A stretch of 22,235 bases of DNA from Sphingobacteriaceae bacterium (lineage in GTDB: Bacteria > Bacteroidota > Bacteroidia > Sphingobacteriales > Sphingobacteriaceae). Made by a program: the position numbers and the translations under genes. The DNA lies in assembly GCA_021740025.1 (NCBI GenBank), contig JAIPAN010000001.1, positions 1 through 22,235 of the forward strand, written 5' to 3'. Positions 1 to 7,912 of this stretch are shown piece after piece (position 1 is the first letter of the stretch; each line of letters opens with the position of its first letter). The notes beneath the pieces were generated by a model that was not told the origin of the DNA, ran no database searches, and worked only from the letters and a program-made list of their open reading frames with translations.

Positions 1-2
1 AA

Positions 3-191
3 AGTCAATTGCTTAAATCCGATTATGCCATACCATTAAACTCAACCACTAGCTTTTCTTGGCACCCCAATTTAATCTTCACAGATGCTAATCAAAAAGA
101 AGGGTATTTACTTTACTCTAAATCGATAAATAGTTTAGCTGCCGAATCTCACAAAATGTATGCTAAGAAATTCAGGTTAGAGCTGAAATAA
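3..191 (+). CDS. C-terminal end of an unidentified protein (5' part outside window)
   Basis: The reading frame is open from the left edge of the window and ends at TAA 189-191, giving 62 residues. A TTG lies at position 9, but the frame continues upstream through AGT CAA, so this is more likely the tail of a longer gene than a complete small one. The tail is polar and mildly basic, with no recognisable motif, and ends in KKFRLELK. It runs toward glmS, whose stop is only 3 bases away, so the two genes converge with no room for a terminator between them. I do not recognise the family and assign no function. That it is coding at all is inferred from the open frame and the tight packing. Confidence 0.5.
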   Translation, partial: SQLLKSDYAIPLNSTTSFSWHPNLIFTDANQKEGYLLYSKSINSLAAESHKMYAKKFRLELK

Positions 192-194
192 GTA

Positions 195-2030
195 CTATTC
201 CACCGTTACCGATTTAGCCAAATTACGAGGTTGATCTACATTACAGCCTCTAAGAACCGCAATGTGGTAAGCCAATAACTGTAAAGGAATAGTAGCTAAA
301 ATGGGTAAAAAAGCTTCGTCGGCATCGGGTATTTCAATGGTATAATCGGCCATTTTCTTCACTTCCACATCGCCCTCTGTTACAATGGCAATTACCACAC
401 CCTTGCGTGCTTTTACCTCTTGTATATTGCTAATTACTTTTTCGTACGATGAGTTTTTGGTGGCAATAAAAATTACCGGCATGTCTGCATCAATTAAAGC
501 AATGGGGCCGTGTTTCATTTCGGCCGCTGGGTAGCCTTCGGCGTGGATGTAAGAAATTTCTTTTAGTTTTAAAGCACCTTCTAAAGCTACTGGGAAACCG
601 CTACCGCGGCCTAAGAATAAACAATTGCTGGTGTTTTTAAATTTCTCGGCAATTTTTAAAATACCTGCATTGGCCTCCAAGCATTTCTCCACCAGGTTGG
701 GTATTTGATCTAACTCAGAAAGTAAACCGATTAATTTAGATTGCGAAAGCGTGCCTTTTTGTTGAGCAATGTAAAAGGCCATTAAGGTTAACACCGTTAC
801 CTGAGCGGTAAAAGCTTTGGTAGACGCTACTCCAATTTCGGGACCAGCGTGAGTATATACTCCTGCATGGGTTAAACGTGGAATAGAGGAACCTACCACA
901 TTGCAAATGCCAAAAATGGTAGCCCCTTTTTCTTTCGCCAATTCAATGGCGGCCATGGTATCGGCTGTTTCGCCCGATTGTGAAATGGCTATTACAATAT
1001 CTTTTTCAGTAATAATGGGGTTGCGGTACCTGAATTCCGAAGCATACTCTACTTCTACCGGTACACGAGCAAATTCTTCAATTAAATATTCGCCAACCAA
1101 GCCTGCATGCCACGAAGTACCGCAAGCTACAATGATAATGCGGTCGATATTTTTAAGCTTTTCAGCGTATTCTTTAATACCGCCCAATTGCACCAAACCT
1201 TCATCGGGATAAATACGACCACGCATACAATCTTTAATAGATCGTGGTTGTTCGTAAATTTCTTTGAGCATGAAATGATCGTAACCACCCTTTTCGAGCA
1301 TCTCTAACTTTAGTTCGAGTTCTTGCACGTAAGGGGTTTTTACTACATTATCCAAGTTTTTGATGAGTAGTTCGTCACGTTTTATATAAGCAATTTCGTT
1401 ATCGTTTAAATAGATCACGTTTTTGGTATACTCAATAATTGGAGAGGCATCGGAGGCGATGAAGTATTCGTCTTTACCTACCCCAATAACCATGGGACTG
1501 CCTTTGCGGGCGGCTATAAGTTGGTCGGGCTCATCTTTGCTCATAATAACTATGGCATAGGCTCCAACAACCTCGTTTAGTGCCACACGCACGGCTTCTC
1601 TAAGATCTAATTGCGTTTTTTTCTGAATTTCTTCGATTAAGTGGATGAGCACTTCGGTATCGGTATCACTCTTAAACACGTGCCCTTCTGAAATGAGTTC
1701 TTCTTTCAGGGTGGCGTAATTTTCTATAATTCCGTTGTGAATAATGGACAAACGATCGTCGCCAGAAGTGTGTGGGTGAGAATTTCTATCAGATGGAGCT
1801 CCGTGGGTGGCCCAACGGGTATGTCCCATACCAATATGGCCCGAAACATCTTTATCGGCAGCAAAATTTTCTAATTCGCTAACTTTTCCGGCTTTTTTGT
1901 AGATGCGTAAATTGCCATTTAATAAAGCTACCCCGGCACTATCGTAACCGCGGTATTCTAAGCGATGAAGTCCTTTTATAATTAAAGGCCATGCTTCTCT
2001 ATGACCAATGTATCCAACAATTCCACACAT
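195..2030 (-). CDS. glmS: Glutamine--fructose-6-phosphate aminotransferase (isomerizing)
   Basis: The enzyme makes glucosamine-6-phosphate from fructose-6-phosphate and glutamine, the committed cytoplasmic step toward UDP-GlcNAc for peptidoglycan and lipid A. The protein is 611 aa, close to the 609 aa of E. coli GlmS. It starts MCGIVGYIG, so Cys2 is the N-terminal nucleophile of the class II glutamine amidotransferase domain (about residues 1-220), followed by HTRWATHG and HNGIIENY. Two SIS sugar-isomerase domains follow; the first carries VACGTSWHAGL and ISQSGETADT, the second LGRGSGFPVALEGALKLKE. The C-terminus, NVDQPRNLAKSVTVE, is the usual GlmS ending with the catalytic-loop Lys. It is the last gene of a minus-strand run, 30 bases after the DUF4270 gene, so no glmS ribozyme fits upstream. 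Identity is secure. Confidence 0.98.
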   Translation of the reverse strand: MCGIVGYIGHREAWPLIIKGLHRLEYRGYDSAGVALLNGNLRIYKKAGKVSELENFAADKDVSGHIGMGHTRWATHGAPSDRNSHPHTSGDDRLSIIHNGIIENYATLKEELISEGHVFKSDTDTEVLIHLIEEIQKKTQLDLREAVRVALNEVVGAYAIVIMSKDEPDQLIAARKGSPMVIGVGKDEYFIASDASPIIEYTKNVIYLNDNEIAYIKRDELLIKNLDNVVKTPYVQELELKLEMLEKGGYDHFMLKEIYEQPRSIKDCMRGRIYPDEGLVQLGGIKEYAEKLKNIDRIIIVACGTSWHAGLVGEYLIEEFARVPVEVEYASEFRYRNPIITEKDIVIAISQSGETADTMAAIELAKEKGATIFGICNVVGSSIPRLTHAGVYTHAGPEIGVASTKAFTAQVTVLTLMAFYIAQQKGTLSQSKLIGLLSELDQIPNLVEKCLEANAGILKIAEKFKNTSNCLFLGRGSGFPVALEGALKLKEISYIHAEGYPAAEMKHGPIALIDADMPVIFIATKNSSYEKVISNIQEVKARKGVVIAIVTEGDVEVKKMADYTIEIPDADEAFLPILATIPLQLLAYHIAVLRGCNVDQPRNLAKSVTVE

Positions 2031-2060
2031 ACGATGTAATGCTTAAAAGGTTAAAACCAA

Positions 2061-3458
2061 TTAATTGTTTAGCAGAGAATATTTAACTCTAAGTTTCATC
2101 TTAAAGTTAGCACTACTTTTACCACTTCCCAAAACAACTTTGCTAGCAACACCTGCGGATGGCTTTATAACATTGGCTAAATTAGACATCTCTGTTTCTG
2201 TGGGTGCTAAGTAAAGTGCATATTGCTTGGCTTTGCCAATTACTAAGTCTTGAATATAGGCCGTTAAATTAAAGGTATAGGTTTTAGACGAGCTATTATA
2301 CAAGCCGCCAAAACCACCCACGCTTAAAAATCGGGCATCATAGGGATCTAAATCGGGTACTAATTTACGCTGACTAGCAATATCTGTTTGGTAGAGAATC
2401 ATTCTGGGAGACGGAGCAAACGGAGCATCGCTACCACCCTCTACACTCAAAATTAATTCGGCTTTGTTGATGTAAATAGCACCCAATTGTTTTAACTGAT
2501 TGATATTGGGGAACGTAACTTTAGTTCTTAAACCGCCCAAAGCTTGGGTAAATACTTTGTTGTATTCTACCGCTGGATTGGCTAATTGTGTGGCCACTTC
2601 GGTGCCTGTATAATCGTGGCTAAACGTGGCGGCTACCGTAGACATAGAATTGTTAATACTGAAGGTAATGTAGTTCGTATCAATTTTGGCGTTTACATTG
2701 CGGTAGTATAGCTCTAATTTACTAGCACCAGAGGTTAAATCGAAAAATGGAATGCCACCCGCTTTACCCCCATTAATAGGATCAACCTTAATGTGAAGAC
2801 CTTTAATATGTGTTAAGAAAGCAGCAGGTTTAAAGAAATTAGCTGCAGCAGCATTAATAAATTGACTATTTATAAAATTTAGATCAATCGGTATACGAAT
2901 CTGTGGGGCTTGTTTGATAGTGGTATCTAGTTTGCCTACACGTATTTGATTCACCGCAATACTATCTTTCAATTTAATTTTGCTAATCACTTTAAATCCA
3001 ATCTCCGTATTGTCATGTGCAAGAGGCATATCGTTGAAATACGACGTAAGTGGATTTAGTTTTGCGCTCAATTGATGTACCGAAAAACGGTAATCTGAGG
3101 TAAGTGAATCGCCATAAAATTCATCAGCATATTTAAGTACTAAAACTGCAGAATCTAACACCGCATTGTTGCCAAATTTTAAACTATCGCTTAGTAAATT
3201 AAGGCTTGCTCCTACTGCAGTTTCGGTAATTCCTAAATCCGGGTCAATAAAATATCCGATTGGATATTTGGCCAAATTATTGGTAAAAATCTTTTCTTCG
3301 GGAACCGTTAGGGCCAATACGGTTGTATTATCATCAATAGCTGTACTGATGCCGTTATTGGGGTCTACATCCAAACCAATTTGGTCTGGATTGTTACATG
3401 CACCTAAACTAAAAAGACTTATCAACAAGGTTAATAAGTCTAATTTATATACTTTCAT
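2061..3458 (-). CDS. DUF4270-type outer lipoprotein
   Basis: A predicted surface or periplasmic lipoprotein of 465 aa. A hydrophobic signal segment (about residues 6-19) ends in the lipobox LGAC, so Cys21 is the expected lipidation site, followed by polar CNNPDQIG. The body is rich in beta-forming, Asn- and Ser-containing sequence with early motifs such as GLDVDP and a YPIGYFIDPDLG stretch, matching my memory of the Bacteroidota family DUF4270 (PF14092), which usually sits beside glmS and a short glycogen-synthase-like gene. It lies 19 bases after that gene's stop and 30 bases before glmS, so cotranscription is likely. The molecular function of the family is unknown to me. Its link to amino-sugar or envelope synthesis is inferred only from the neighbours. 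Confidence 0.85.
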   Translation of the reverse strand: MKVYKLDLLTLLISLFSLGACNNPDQIGLDVDPNNGISTAIDDNTTVLALTVPEEKIFTNNLAKYPIGYFIDPDLGITETAVGASLNLLSDSLKFGNNAVLDSAVLVLKYADEFYGDSLTSDYRFSVHQLSAKLNPLTSYFNDMPLAHDNTEIGFKVISKIKLKDSIAVNQIRVGKLDTTIKQAPQIRIPIDLNFINSQFINAAAANFFKPAAFLTHIKGLHIKVDPINGGKAGGIPFFDLTSGASKLELYYRNVNAKIDTNYITFSINNSMSTVAATFSHDYTGTEVATQLANPAVEYNKVFTQALGGLRTKVTFPNINQLKQLGAIYINKAELILSVEGGSDAPFAPSPRMILYQTDIASQRKLVPDLDPYDARFLSVGGFGGLYNSSSKTYTFNLTAYIQDLVIGKAKQYALYLAPTETEMSNLANVIKPSAGVASKVVLGSGKSSANFKMKLRVKYSLLNN

Positions 3459-3477
3459 AGTAAACCTTGGTTAACAA

Positions 3478-4305
3478 TTAAGCCAATGAAACAAGTTCAT
3501 TGTTTGTAATTTCTTGGTAAAGGTTGTAATAATTTTCGAAATCGGCAGTTGAAATGTATTCCAAAACCGGTTTATTGGATTTTTTAACAAACTTTAACAC
3601 ATCTTCGGTCATCTGCTCACTTCCGTATACCACGGCATCTGAGTAATGAATAGCTCCTTGATGCAAGGAAGCTACATCAGCAGCTTGATACAAATCGGTG
3701 TGGGTAGCATCCATGCCATTCATAACGGCTTTACGTGCAAAATCTGTATGTAAGTTTCCTTCAAAAGCATCTTCACCATACACAGAATACACCACTTTGG
3801 CATTTTTATACGTAGGATCTTCTTTATAAACGGTTTTCATGTAGGCAGGTACCAAGGCGGTCATCCATCCGTGGCAATGCACTACATCTGGCGACCAACC
3901 TAATTTTTTTACTGTTTCTAAGGCACCTTTACAGAAAAAGATAGTGCGCTCATCGTTATCAGCAAAAAACTTGTTATTACCATCGGCAAATACATGTTTA
4001 CGTTGGAAATAATCTTCATTATCTAAGAAATAAACCTGCATACGAGCTGCCGGAATAGAAGCAACTTTGATGATTAATGGATTATCGTTATCGTCTATAA
4101 TGATGTTCATGCCCGATAGGCGTATAACTTCGTGTAAACGGTTCCTGCGCTCATTAATATTGCCAAAACGTGGCATCAAAATACGGATCTCTAGACCCTT
4201 ATCTTGCATAGCTTGAGGAAGTTTTCGAGTAATTTCTGCGATCTTAGTCAATTCCAGAAAAGGCGACATCTCGTGAGTAATAAACAGTAGTTTCGTTTTT
4301 GCCAT
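3478..4305 (-). CDS. Short GT5-like (glycogen/starch synthase N-terminal domain) protein
   Basis: A 275 aa protein resembling only the N-terminal Rossmann domain of glycogen synthase (GT5, PF08323). The start HEMSPFLELTKIAEITRKLP (residues 11-30) aligns without gaps to the start of E. coli GlgA, but the ADP-glucose-binding KTGG is replaced by ELTK (residues 18-21). A VVHCHGWMTALVPAYM segment matches the GT5 HxW region. The C-terminal GT1 half is absent; full GlgA is about 480 aa. Annotations often call this glycogen synthase, but activity is doubtful. The frame is open upstream to 4509; I chose ATG 4303-4305 because homology begins there, a TAnnTTTG promoter lies between the two starts, and the longer version would overlap panC. 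It heads the operon with the DUF4270 gene and glmS. Confidence 0.85.
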   Translation of the reverse strand: MAKTKLLFITHEMSPFLELTKIAEITRKLPQAMQDKGLEIRILMPRFGNINERRNRLHEVIRLSGMNIIIDDNDNPLIIKVASIPAARMQVYFLDNEDYFQRKHVFADGNNKFFADNDERTIFFCKGALETVKKLGWSPDVVHCHGWMTALVPAYMKTVYKEDPTYKNAKVVYSVYGEDAFEGNLHTDFARKAVMNGMDATHTDLYQAADVASLHQGAIHYSDAVVYGSEQMTEDVLKFVKKSNKPVLEYISTADFENYYNLYQEITNNELVSLA

Positions 4306-4345
4306 CTCCGTGAGTATATTTTTGATTGTTAAGCAATTGAGTCTG

Positions 4346-4353
4346 CAAAGATA
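4346..4353 (-). promoter_or_regulatory. Bacteroidota -7 promoter element for the GT5-like/DUF4270/glmS operon
   Basis: On the minus strand the sequence reads TATCTTTG, an exact match to the TAnnTTTG element used by the Bacteroidota housekeeping sigma factor. It lies about 40 bases upstream of ATG 4303-4305 in the 144-base divergent gap with panC. No TTG at the ideal -33 spacing was found. The position supports the shorter start of the GT5-like gene. Confidence 0.6.
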
Positions 4354-4449
4354 CGAAAAATATTGGTATTTAGGTAGGTTTCCTGCTTTCCACTTGGAGT
4401 TAAAGGGATTAATACCCATTTTTGGAAGGCAATATTTGATTCTATTCTT

Positions 4450-5289
4450 TTGAAAATACTTCGTACCCGCTCCGAAATTTCGGCCTACACGCTTCAACAA
4501 AAACAACAAGGCAAACGAATTGGCTTTGTGCCCACTATGGGCGCTTTACACCAAGGGCATATTTCGCTTATAAACCTTGCCAAAAGCAAAAGCGATGTAG
4601 TGGTATGCAGCATTTTTGTAAACCCCACTCAATTTAACGACCCTAAAGACTTAGAAAAATATCCGCGACCTATTGAGCACGATATTGCCCAATTAGAAGC
4701 GGCTGCATGCGACGTACTTTTTTTGCCAGAGGTGGAGGAGATGTATAGTAGTGATGAAAAATGGGAATTAGCTTTAGATGGATTGGACGAAATTTTAGAA
4801 GGAAAACACCGGCCAGGCCATTACCAAGGAGTTACGCAAATTGTAAATAAACTCTTCCAATATACCCATCCGGATATTGCTTTCTTTGGACAGAAGGACT
4901 ACCAACAAGTACAGGTAATTGAGAAAATGGTGCAAAAGCTAAAACTAGACGTTGCATTAGAAATTTGCCCCATTATTCGGGAGGCCGATGGGTTGGCCAT
5001 GAGTTCTAGAAATGTGCATTTAAGCCCTACAGAACGAGCACAATCCTTAGCCCTTTACCAAAGTTTAATGCATATAAAAGAAGGTTGGGGCAAAAAATCA
5101 GTCGAAATACTGAAGCAAGAAGCCACCGAATTTTTAGAAAAAAGTCCTGGAATAAACCTGGGCTATCTAGAAATTTGCGCACCCAACAACCTACAAAATA
5201 ACCACCCAGCCAATGGGTCGGAAGCGGTGGCATTGGTAGCCGCTAGCCTCGGCCAAACACGGTTAATTGACAATATCTTATTACCCTAA
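4450..5289 (+). CDS. panC: Pantothenate synthetase (pantoate--beta-alanine ligase)
   Basis: The enzyme joins pantoate and beta-alanine with ATP to form pantothenate, the coenzyme A precursor, in the cytoplasm. The 279 aa length fits the family (E. coli 283). Visible motifs are PTMGALHQGHISLI (the HxGH nucleotide-binding signature), FVNPTQFNDPKDLEKYPR, FFGQKDYQQ and the SSRN of the C-terminal lid (AMSSRNVHLSP). The start is TTG at 4450: homology begins at MKILRTRSEI, and reading upstream in frame there is no ATG or GTG before the stop at 4375-4377. panD, which makes the co-substrate beta-alanine, follows after 46 bases, so two consecutive steps are encoded together. The gene diverges from the GT5-like gene. 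No strong -7 element is visible upstream; an imperfect AATATTTG ends at 4438. Confidence 0.97.
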   Translation: MKILRTRSEISAYTLQQKQQGKRIGFVPTMGALHQGHISLINLAKSKSDVVVCSIFVNPTQFNDPKDLEKYPRPIEHDIAQLEAAACDVLFLPEVEEMYSSDEKWELALDGLDEILEGKHRPGHYQGVTQIVNKLFQYTHPDIAFFGQKDYQQVQVIEKMVQKLKLDVALEICPIIREADGLAMSSRNVHLSPTERAQSLALYQSLMHIKEGWGKKSVEILKQEATEFLEKSPGINLGYLEICAPNNLQNNHPANGSEAVALVAASLGQTRLIDNILLP

Positions 5290-5297
5290 ACCCTAGA

Positions 5298-5331
5298 TTT
5301 GGGCAGAAACTGTTATTTATTACTATTTTTG
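5298..5331 (+). promoter_or_regulatory. Candidate promoter just before panD
   Basis: TTTG at 5298-5301 and TATTTTTG at 5324-5331 resemble the Bacteroidota -33 and -7 elements, with 22 bases between them, slightly wider than the common 19. The -7 element ends 4 bases before the panD ATG, so a transcript from it would begin at or very near the start codon. The match may be chance in AT-rich DNA; panD could equally be read from the panC promoter. Confidence 0.45.
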
Positions 5332-5335
5332 CAAG

Positions 5336-5686
5336 ATGATTATCGAGATACTAAAGTCTAAGATTCACCGAGCACGTGTAACCCAAGCCGAACTAAATTA
5401 TGTGGGCAGTATTACCATTGATGAAGACTTATTGGATGCAGCCCATATGATTGCCAACGAAAAGGTGCAAGTAGTAAATAACAACAACGGTGCCCGTTTT
5501 GAAACCTATATAATAAAAGGTGAACGTGGAAGCGGTGTAATTTGCCTAAACGGAGCTACTGCTAGGTTAGCACAAGTGGGCGATGTGTTAATCATCATGT
5601 CGTATGGGCAATTACCCCTAGCAGAAGCAAAAACCTACCAACCTGTATTGGTTTTTCCCGATGATCAAAATCGTTTAGTAAAATAA
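5336..5686 (+). CDS. panD: Aspartate 1-decarboxylase (pyruvoyl enzyme precursor)
   Basis: The enzyme decarboxylates L-aspartate to beta-alanine, the substrate of the panC product. At 116 aa it is slightly shorter than the 126 aa E. coli enzyme. The self-cleavage site is plain: Gly24-Ser25 in YVGSITID, where Ser25 becomes the catalytic pyruvoyl group. Other conserved residues are at their E. coli positions: Lys9, His11, Arg54, Thr57 and Tyr58, followed by the conserved GxxxARLxxxGD segment ([19 protein letters not shown]). The start [20 protein letters not shown] aligns with the E. coli N-terminus without gaps, which fixes the ATG. The UPF0104 gene follows after 5 bases and is probably translated from the same mRNA. 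Confidence 0.97.
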   Translation: MIIEILKSKIHRARVTQAELNYVGSITIDEDLLDAAHMIANEKVQVVNNNNGARFETYIIKGERGSGVICLNGATARLAQVGDVLIIMSYGQLPLAEAKTYQPVLVFPDDQNRLVK

Positions 5687-5691
5687 GTGGC

Positions 5692-6666
5692 TTGAAACTA
5701 TCGCCTTTTAGCATACTAAAATACCTGCTCTTTTTAAGCCTTGCTGGCTTGCTACTCTATTGGGCATTTAAAGGGCAAGATTTGAGCAAAATGGCCCAAA
5801 GTGTAAAAAATGCAAACCCCTTTTGGATACTAGCCTCCGTAATTGCTTGTTTATTAGCTCATGTATTTCGGGCATTGCGCTGGAACATGCTTATTAAGCC
5901 TTTGGGCTATAGCCCATCTGCAAAAAATTCTTTTTACGCCGTTATGATTGGCTACCTGGCCAACCTGGCGGTACCCCGTATGGGCGAAGTATCTCGGTGT
6001 GGTGTACTCAAAAAAAGCGACGGAATTCCTGTAACACCACTTATTGGCACCGTATTTACAGAACGTTTATCCGATTTAGCTATGCTACTAAGCATAACTG
6101 CACTCACCTTGCTTCTAGAATTTGAGCGTATTGCTACGTTTATGTATCAATATGGTTGGCTACGTGTAAAACCACTGCTAAGTGGCACCCTGTTCCTAGG
6201 TTTGGTACTCTTTTTGGGTGTGCTATACTTCCTAAAGCCACTGCTAAAAAAATGGCTTAGGCCACTTGCAAACACCCTAAATTCCTTTAAAATTGGGCTA
6301 TTATCATTCAAAAAAATGCCCAATAAATTGGCGTATTTAGGCTACTCTGTAGGACTTTGGGCTTGTTATTTCTTATCAACCTACTTGGCCTTTTTTGCCT
6401 TAGCAAGTACTACGGATTTAAGCCCCATAGCGGCTTTAGCAGCCTTGGTTTTTGGCAGTTTAGGCATGATTGTGCCTGTACAAGGCGGTATTGGCGCTTT
6501 CCACTGGATGGTAGCCGAGGGACTCACCCTGTATGCCTTGCCTAAAGCCGAAGGGTTGGGCTTTGCTACCCTCATTCACTCCTCACAAATATTGGTTATT
6601 TTGATAATAGGTGGTATCAGTTTAGTACTTGTGGCCACCCAAAGAAGTGTAAAAACGGAGCAATAG
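5692..6666 (+). CDS. UPF0104 / lysylphosphatidylglycerol synthase TM-region family membrane protein
   Basis: A 324 aa inner-membrane protein with about eight hydrophobic helices and short loops, matching the flippase-like integral-membrane region of MprF and its stand-alone relatives (PF03706, YbhN/UPF0104). Family-like features are HVFRALRWNMLIKPLGY after the second helix, the AVPRMGEVSRCGVLKK loop, a TVFTERLSDL segment, and the late GMIVPVQGGIGAFHWM motif. There is no cytosolic transferase domain, so lysyl-PG synthesis is not expected; lipid or polyprenyl-lipid movement is an inference from the family. The start is TTG at 5692, 5 bases after the panD stop, since no ATG precedes the first helix in this frame. 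The link to panC-panD recurs in Bacteroidota as far as I recall, but no functional tie is evident. Confidence 0.9.
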   Translation: MKLSPFSILKYLLFLSLAGLLLYWAFKGQDLSKMAQSVKNANPFWILASVIACLLAHVFRALRWNMLIKPLGYSPSAKNSFYAVMIGYLANLAVPRMGEVSRCGVLKKSDGIPVTPLIGTVFTERLSDLAMLLSITALTLLLEFERIATFMYQYGWLRVKPLLSGTLFLGLVLFLGVLYFLKPLLKKWLRPLANTLNSFKIGLLSFKKMPNKLAYLGYSVGLWACYFLSTYLAFFALASTTDLSPIAALAALVFGSLGMIVPVQGGIGAFHWMVAEGLTLYALPKAEGLGFATLIHSSQILVILIIGGISLVLVATQRSVKTEQ

Positions 6667-6729
6667 CACCTTTTGTCTTTCTTATATCAAAAATGCAAGA
6701 GCTCCCTCTTTTTCAAAGAGATTAAATGT

Positions 6730-6737
6730 TATTTTTG
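6730..6737 (+). promoter_or_regulatory. -7 promoter element for the acyl-CoA dehydrogenase gene
   Basis: TATTTTTG matches TAnnTTTG exactly and ends 25 bases before the ATG at 6763, in the 96-base gap after the UPF0104 gene. No TTG was found at the ideal -33 distance, so this is a half match. Confidence 0.5.
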
Positions 6738-6762
6738 AATCGAAAAACAACAATCTACCCCT

Positions 6763-7902
6763 ATGGATTTCCAATTAACCGAAGAACAACTCATGATTCA
6801 GCAGGCTGCTCGTGATTTTGCACAAACCGAGCTAAAACCTGGCGTAATAGAACGAGACGAACATCAAAAATTTCCGGCCGAACAAATTAAAAAACTAGGC
6901 GAACTAGGCTTTTTAGGCATGATGGTAAGCCCCGAGTACAATGGATCTGGCTTAGATACCATTTCCTATGTATTGGCTATGGAAGAATTATCGAAAATAG
7001 ATGCCTCTGCCTCGGTAGTAGTATCGGTAAATAATTCCTTGGTATGCTACGGATTAGAAAAATATGGCTCCGAAGAGCAAAAACAAAAATATTTAAAACC
7101 ACTAGCCGCTGGTGAAATTATTGGTGCTTTCTGTTTATCAGAACCCGAAGCTGGCTCCGATGCTACCTCACAACAAACTACTGCCTTAGATATGGGCGAC
7201 CACTATCTTTTAAACGGCACCAAAAATTGGATAACCAATGGTGGAAGCGCATCCGTATATTTGGTTATTGCCCAAACCGATGTAGCCAAAGGTCACCGCG
7301 GTATTAATGCGCTTATTGTAGAAAAAGGCATGGAAGGTTTTAGCATCGGACCAAAAGAAAATAAATTAGGTATACGTGGCTCAGATACCCACTCCCTCAT
7401 GTTTACCGATGTAAAAGTGCCCAAAGAAAATAGAATTGGCGAAGATGGCTTCGGCTTTAAATTTGCCATGAAAACTCTAGAAGGTGGCCGCATTGGTATT
7501 GCCGCACAGGCCTTGGGTATTGCCTCTGGCGCTTACGAGTTAGCCGTACAATACGCCAAAGAACGCAAGGCATTTGGCAAACCCATTGCCGAACACCAAG
7601 CCATTCAATTTAAATTGGCCGATATGGCCACCCAGATTGAAGCAGCCCGCATGCTTTGCCTAAAAGCCGCCTGGTTAAAAGACCAGGGCCTGCCTTATGC
7701 CCAAGCAAGTTCTATGGCTAAACTATTTGCTTCAGAAGTTGCTATGAATACCACCGTTGAAGCCGTTCAAGTACACGGAGGTTATGGTTTTGTGAAAGAA
7801 TTCCATGTAGAACGTTTAATGCGTGATGCAAAAATTACCCAGATATACGAAGGAACCTCCGAAATACAACGCATAGTGATTGCCCGAGAGGTATTAAAAT
7901 AA
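6763..7902 (+). CDS. Acyl-CoA dehydrogenase (short-chain/butyryl-type)
   Basis: An FAD enzyme that oxidises acyl-CoA to trans-2-enoyl-CoA in fatty- or branched-acid breakdown. The 379 aa protein has the usual three parts: a helical N-domain starting MDFQLTEEQLMIQQAARDFA, a beta domain with FCLSEPEAGSDA and NGTKNWITNGG that contacts flavin and substrate, and a C-terminal helical domain with RKAFGKPIAEHQAIQFKLAD and VQVHGGYGF. The motif IYEGTSEIQR carries Glu363, the expected catalytic base, as in short- and medium-chain dehydrogenases; isovaleryl-CoA dehydrogenases place the base elsewhere. Substrate chain length cannot be settled from sequence alone. It has its own candidate promoter, and the thioredoxin-lipoprotein gene begins 10 bases after its stop. 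Confidence 0.95.
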   Translation: MDFQLTEEQLMIQQAARDFAQTELKPGVIERDEHQKFPAEQIKKLGELGFLGMMVSPEYNGSGLDTISYVLAMEELSKIDASASVVVSVNNSLVCYGLEKYGSEEQKQKYLKPLAAGEIIGAFCLSEPEAGSDATSQQTTALDMGDHYLLNGTKNWITNGGSASVYLVIAQTDVAKGHRGINALIVEKGMEGFSIGPKENKLGIRGSDTHSLMFTDVKVPKENRIGEDGFGFKFAMKTLEGGRIGIAAQALGIASGAYELAVQYAKERKAFGKPIAEHQAIQFKLADMATQIEAARMLCLKAAWLKDQGLPYAQASSMAKLFASEVAMNTTVEAVQVHGGYGFVKEFHVERLMRDAKITQIYEGTSEIQRIVIAREVLK

Positions 7903-7912
7903 AATCGAAATC

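Noticed and set aside
2031..2060. glmS ribozyme/riboswitch upstream of glmS
   Set aside because: Only 30 bases separate glmS from the DUF4270 gene, far too few for the ribozyme, which is also not expected in this phylum.
4306..4509. N-terminal extension of the GT5-like protein by 68 residues
   Set aside because: It would overlap panC, spans the TAnnTTTG promoter at 4346-4353, and has no family similarity; homology begins at ATG 4303-4305.
6706..6720. Hairpin CTCTTT-TTC-AAAGAG after the UPF0104 gene as a terminator
   Set aside because: The stem is only 6 bp, AT-rich, with a 3-base loop and no following T run.
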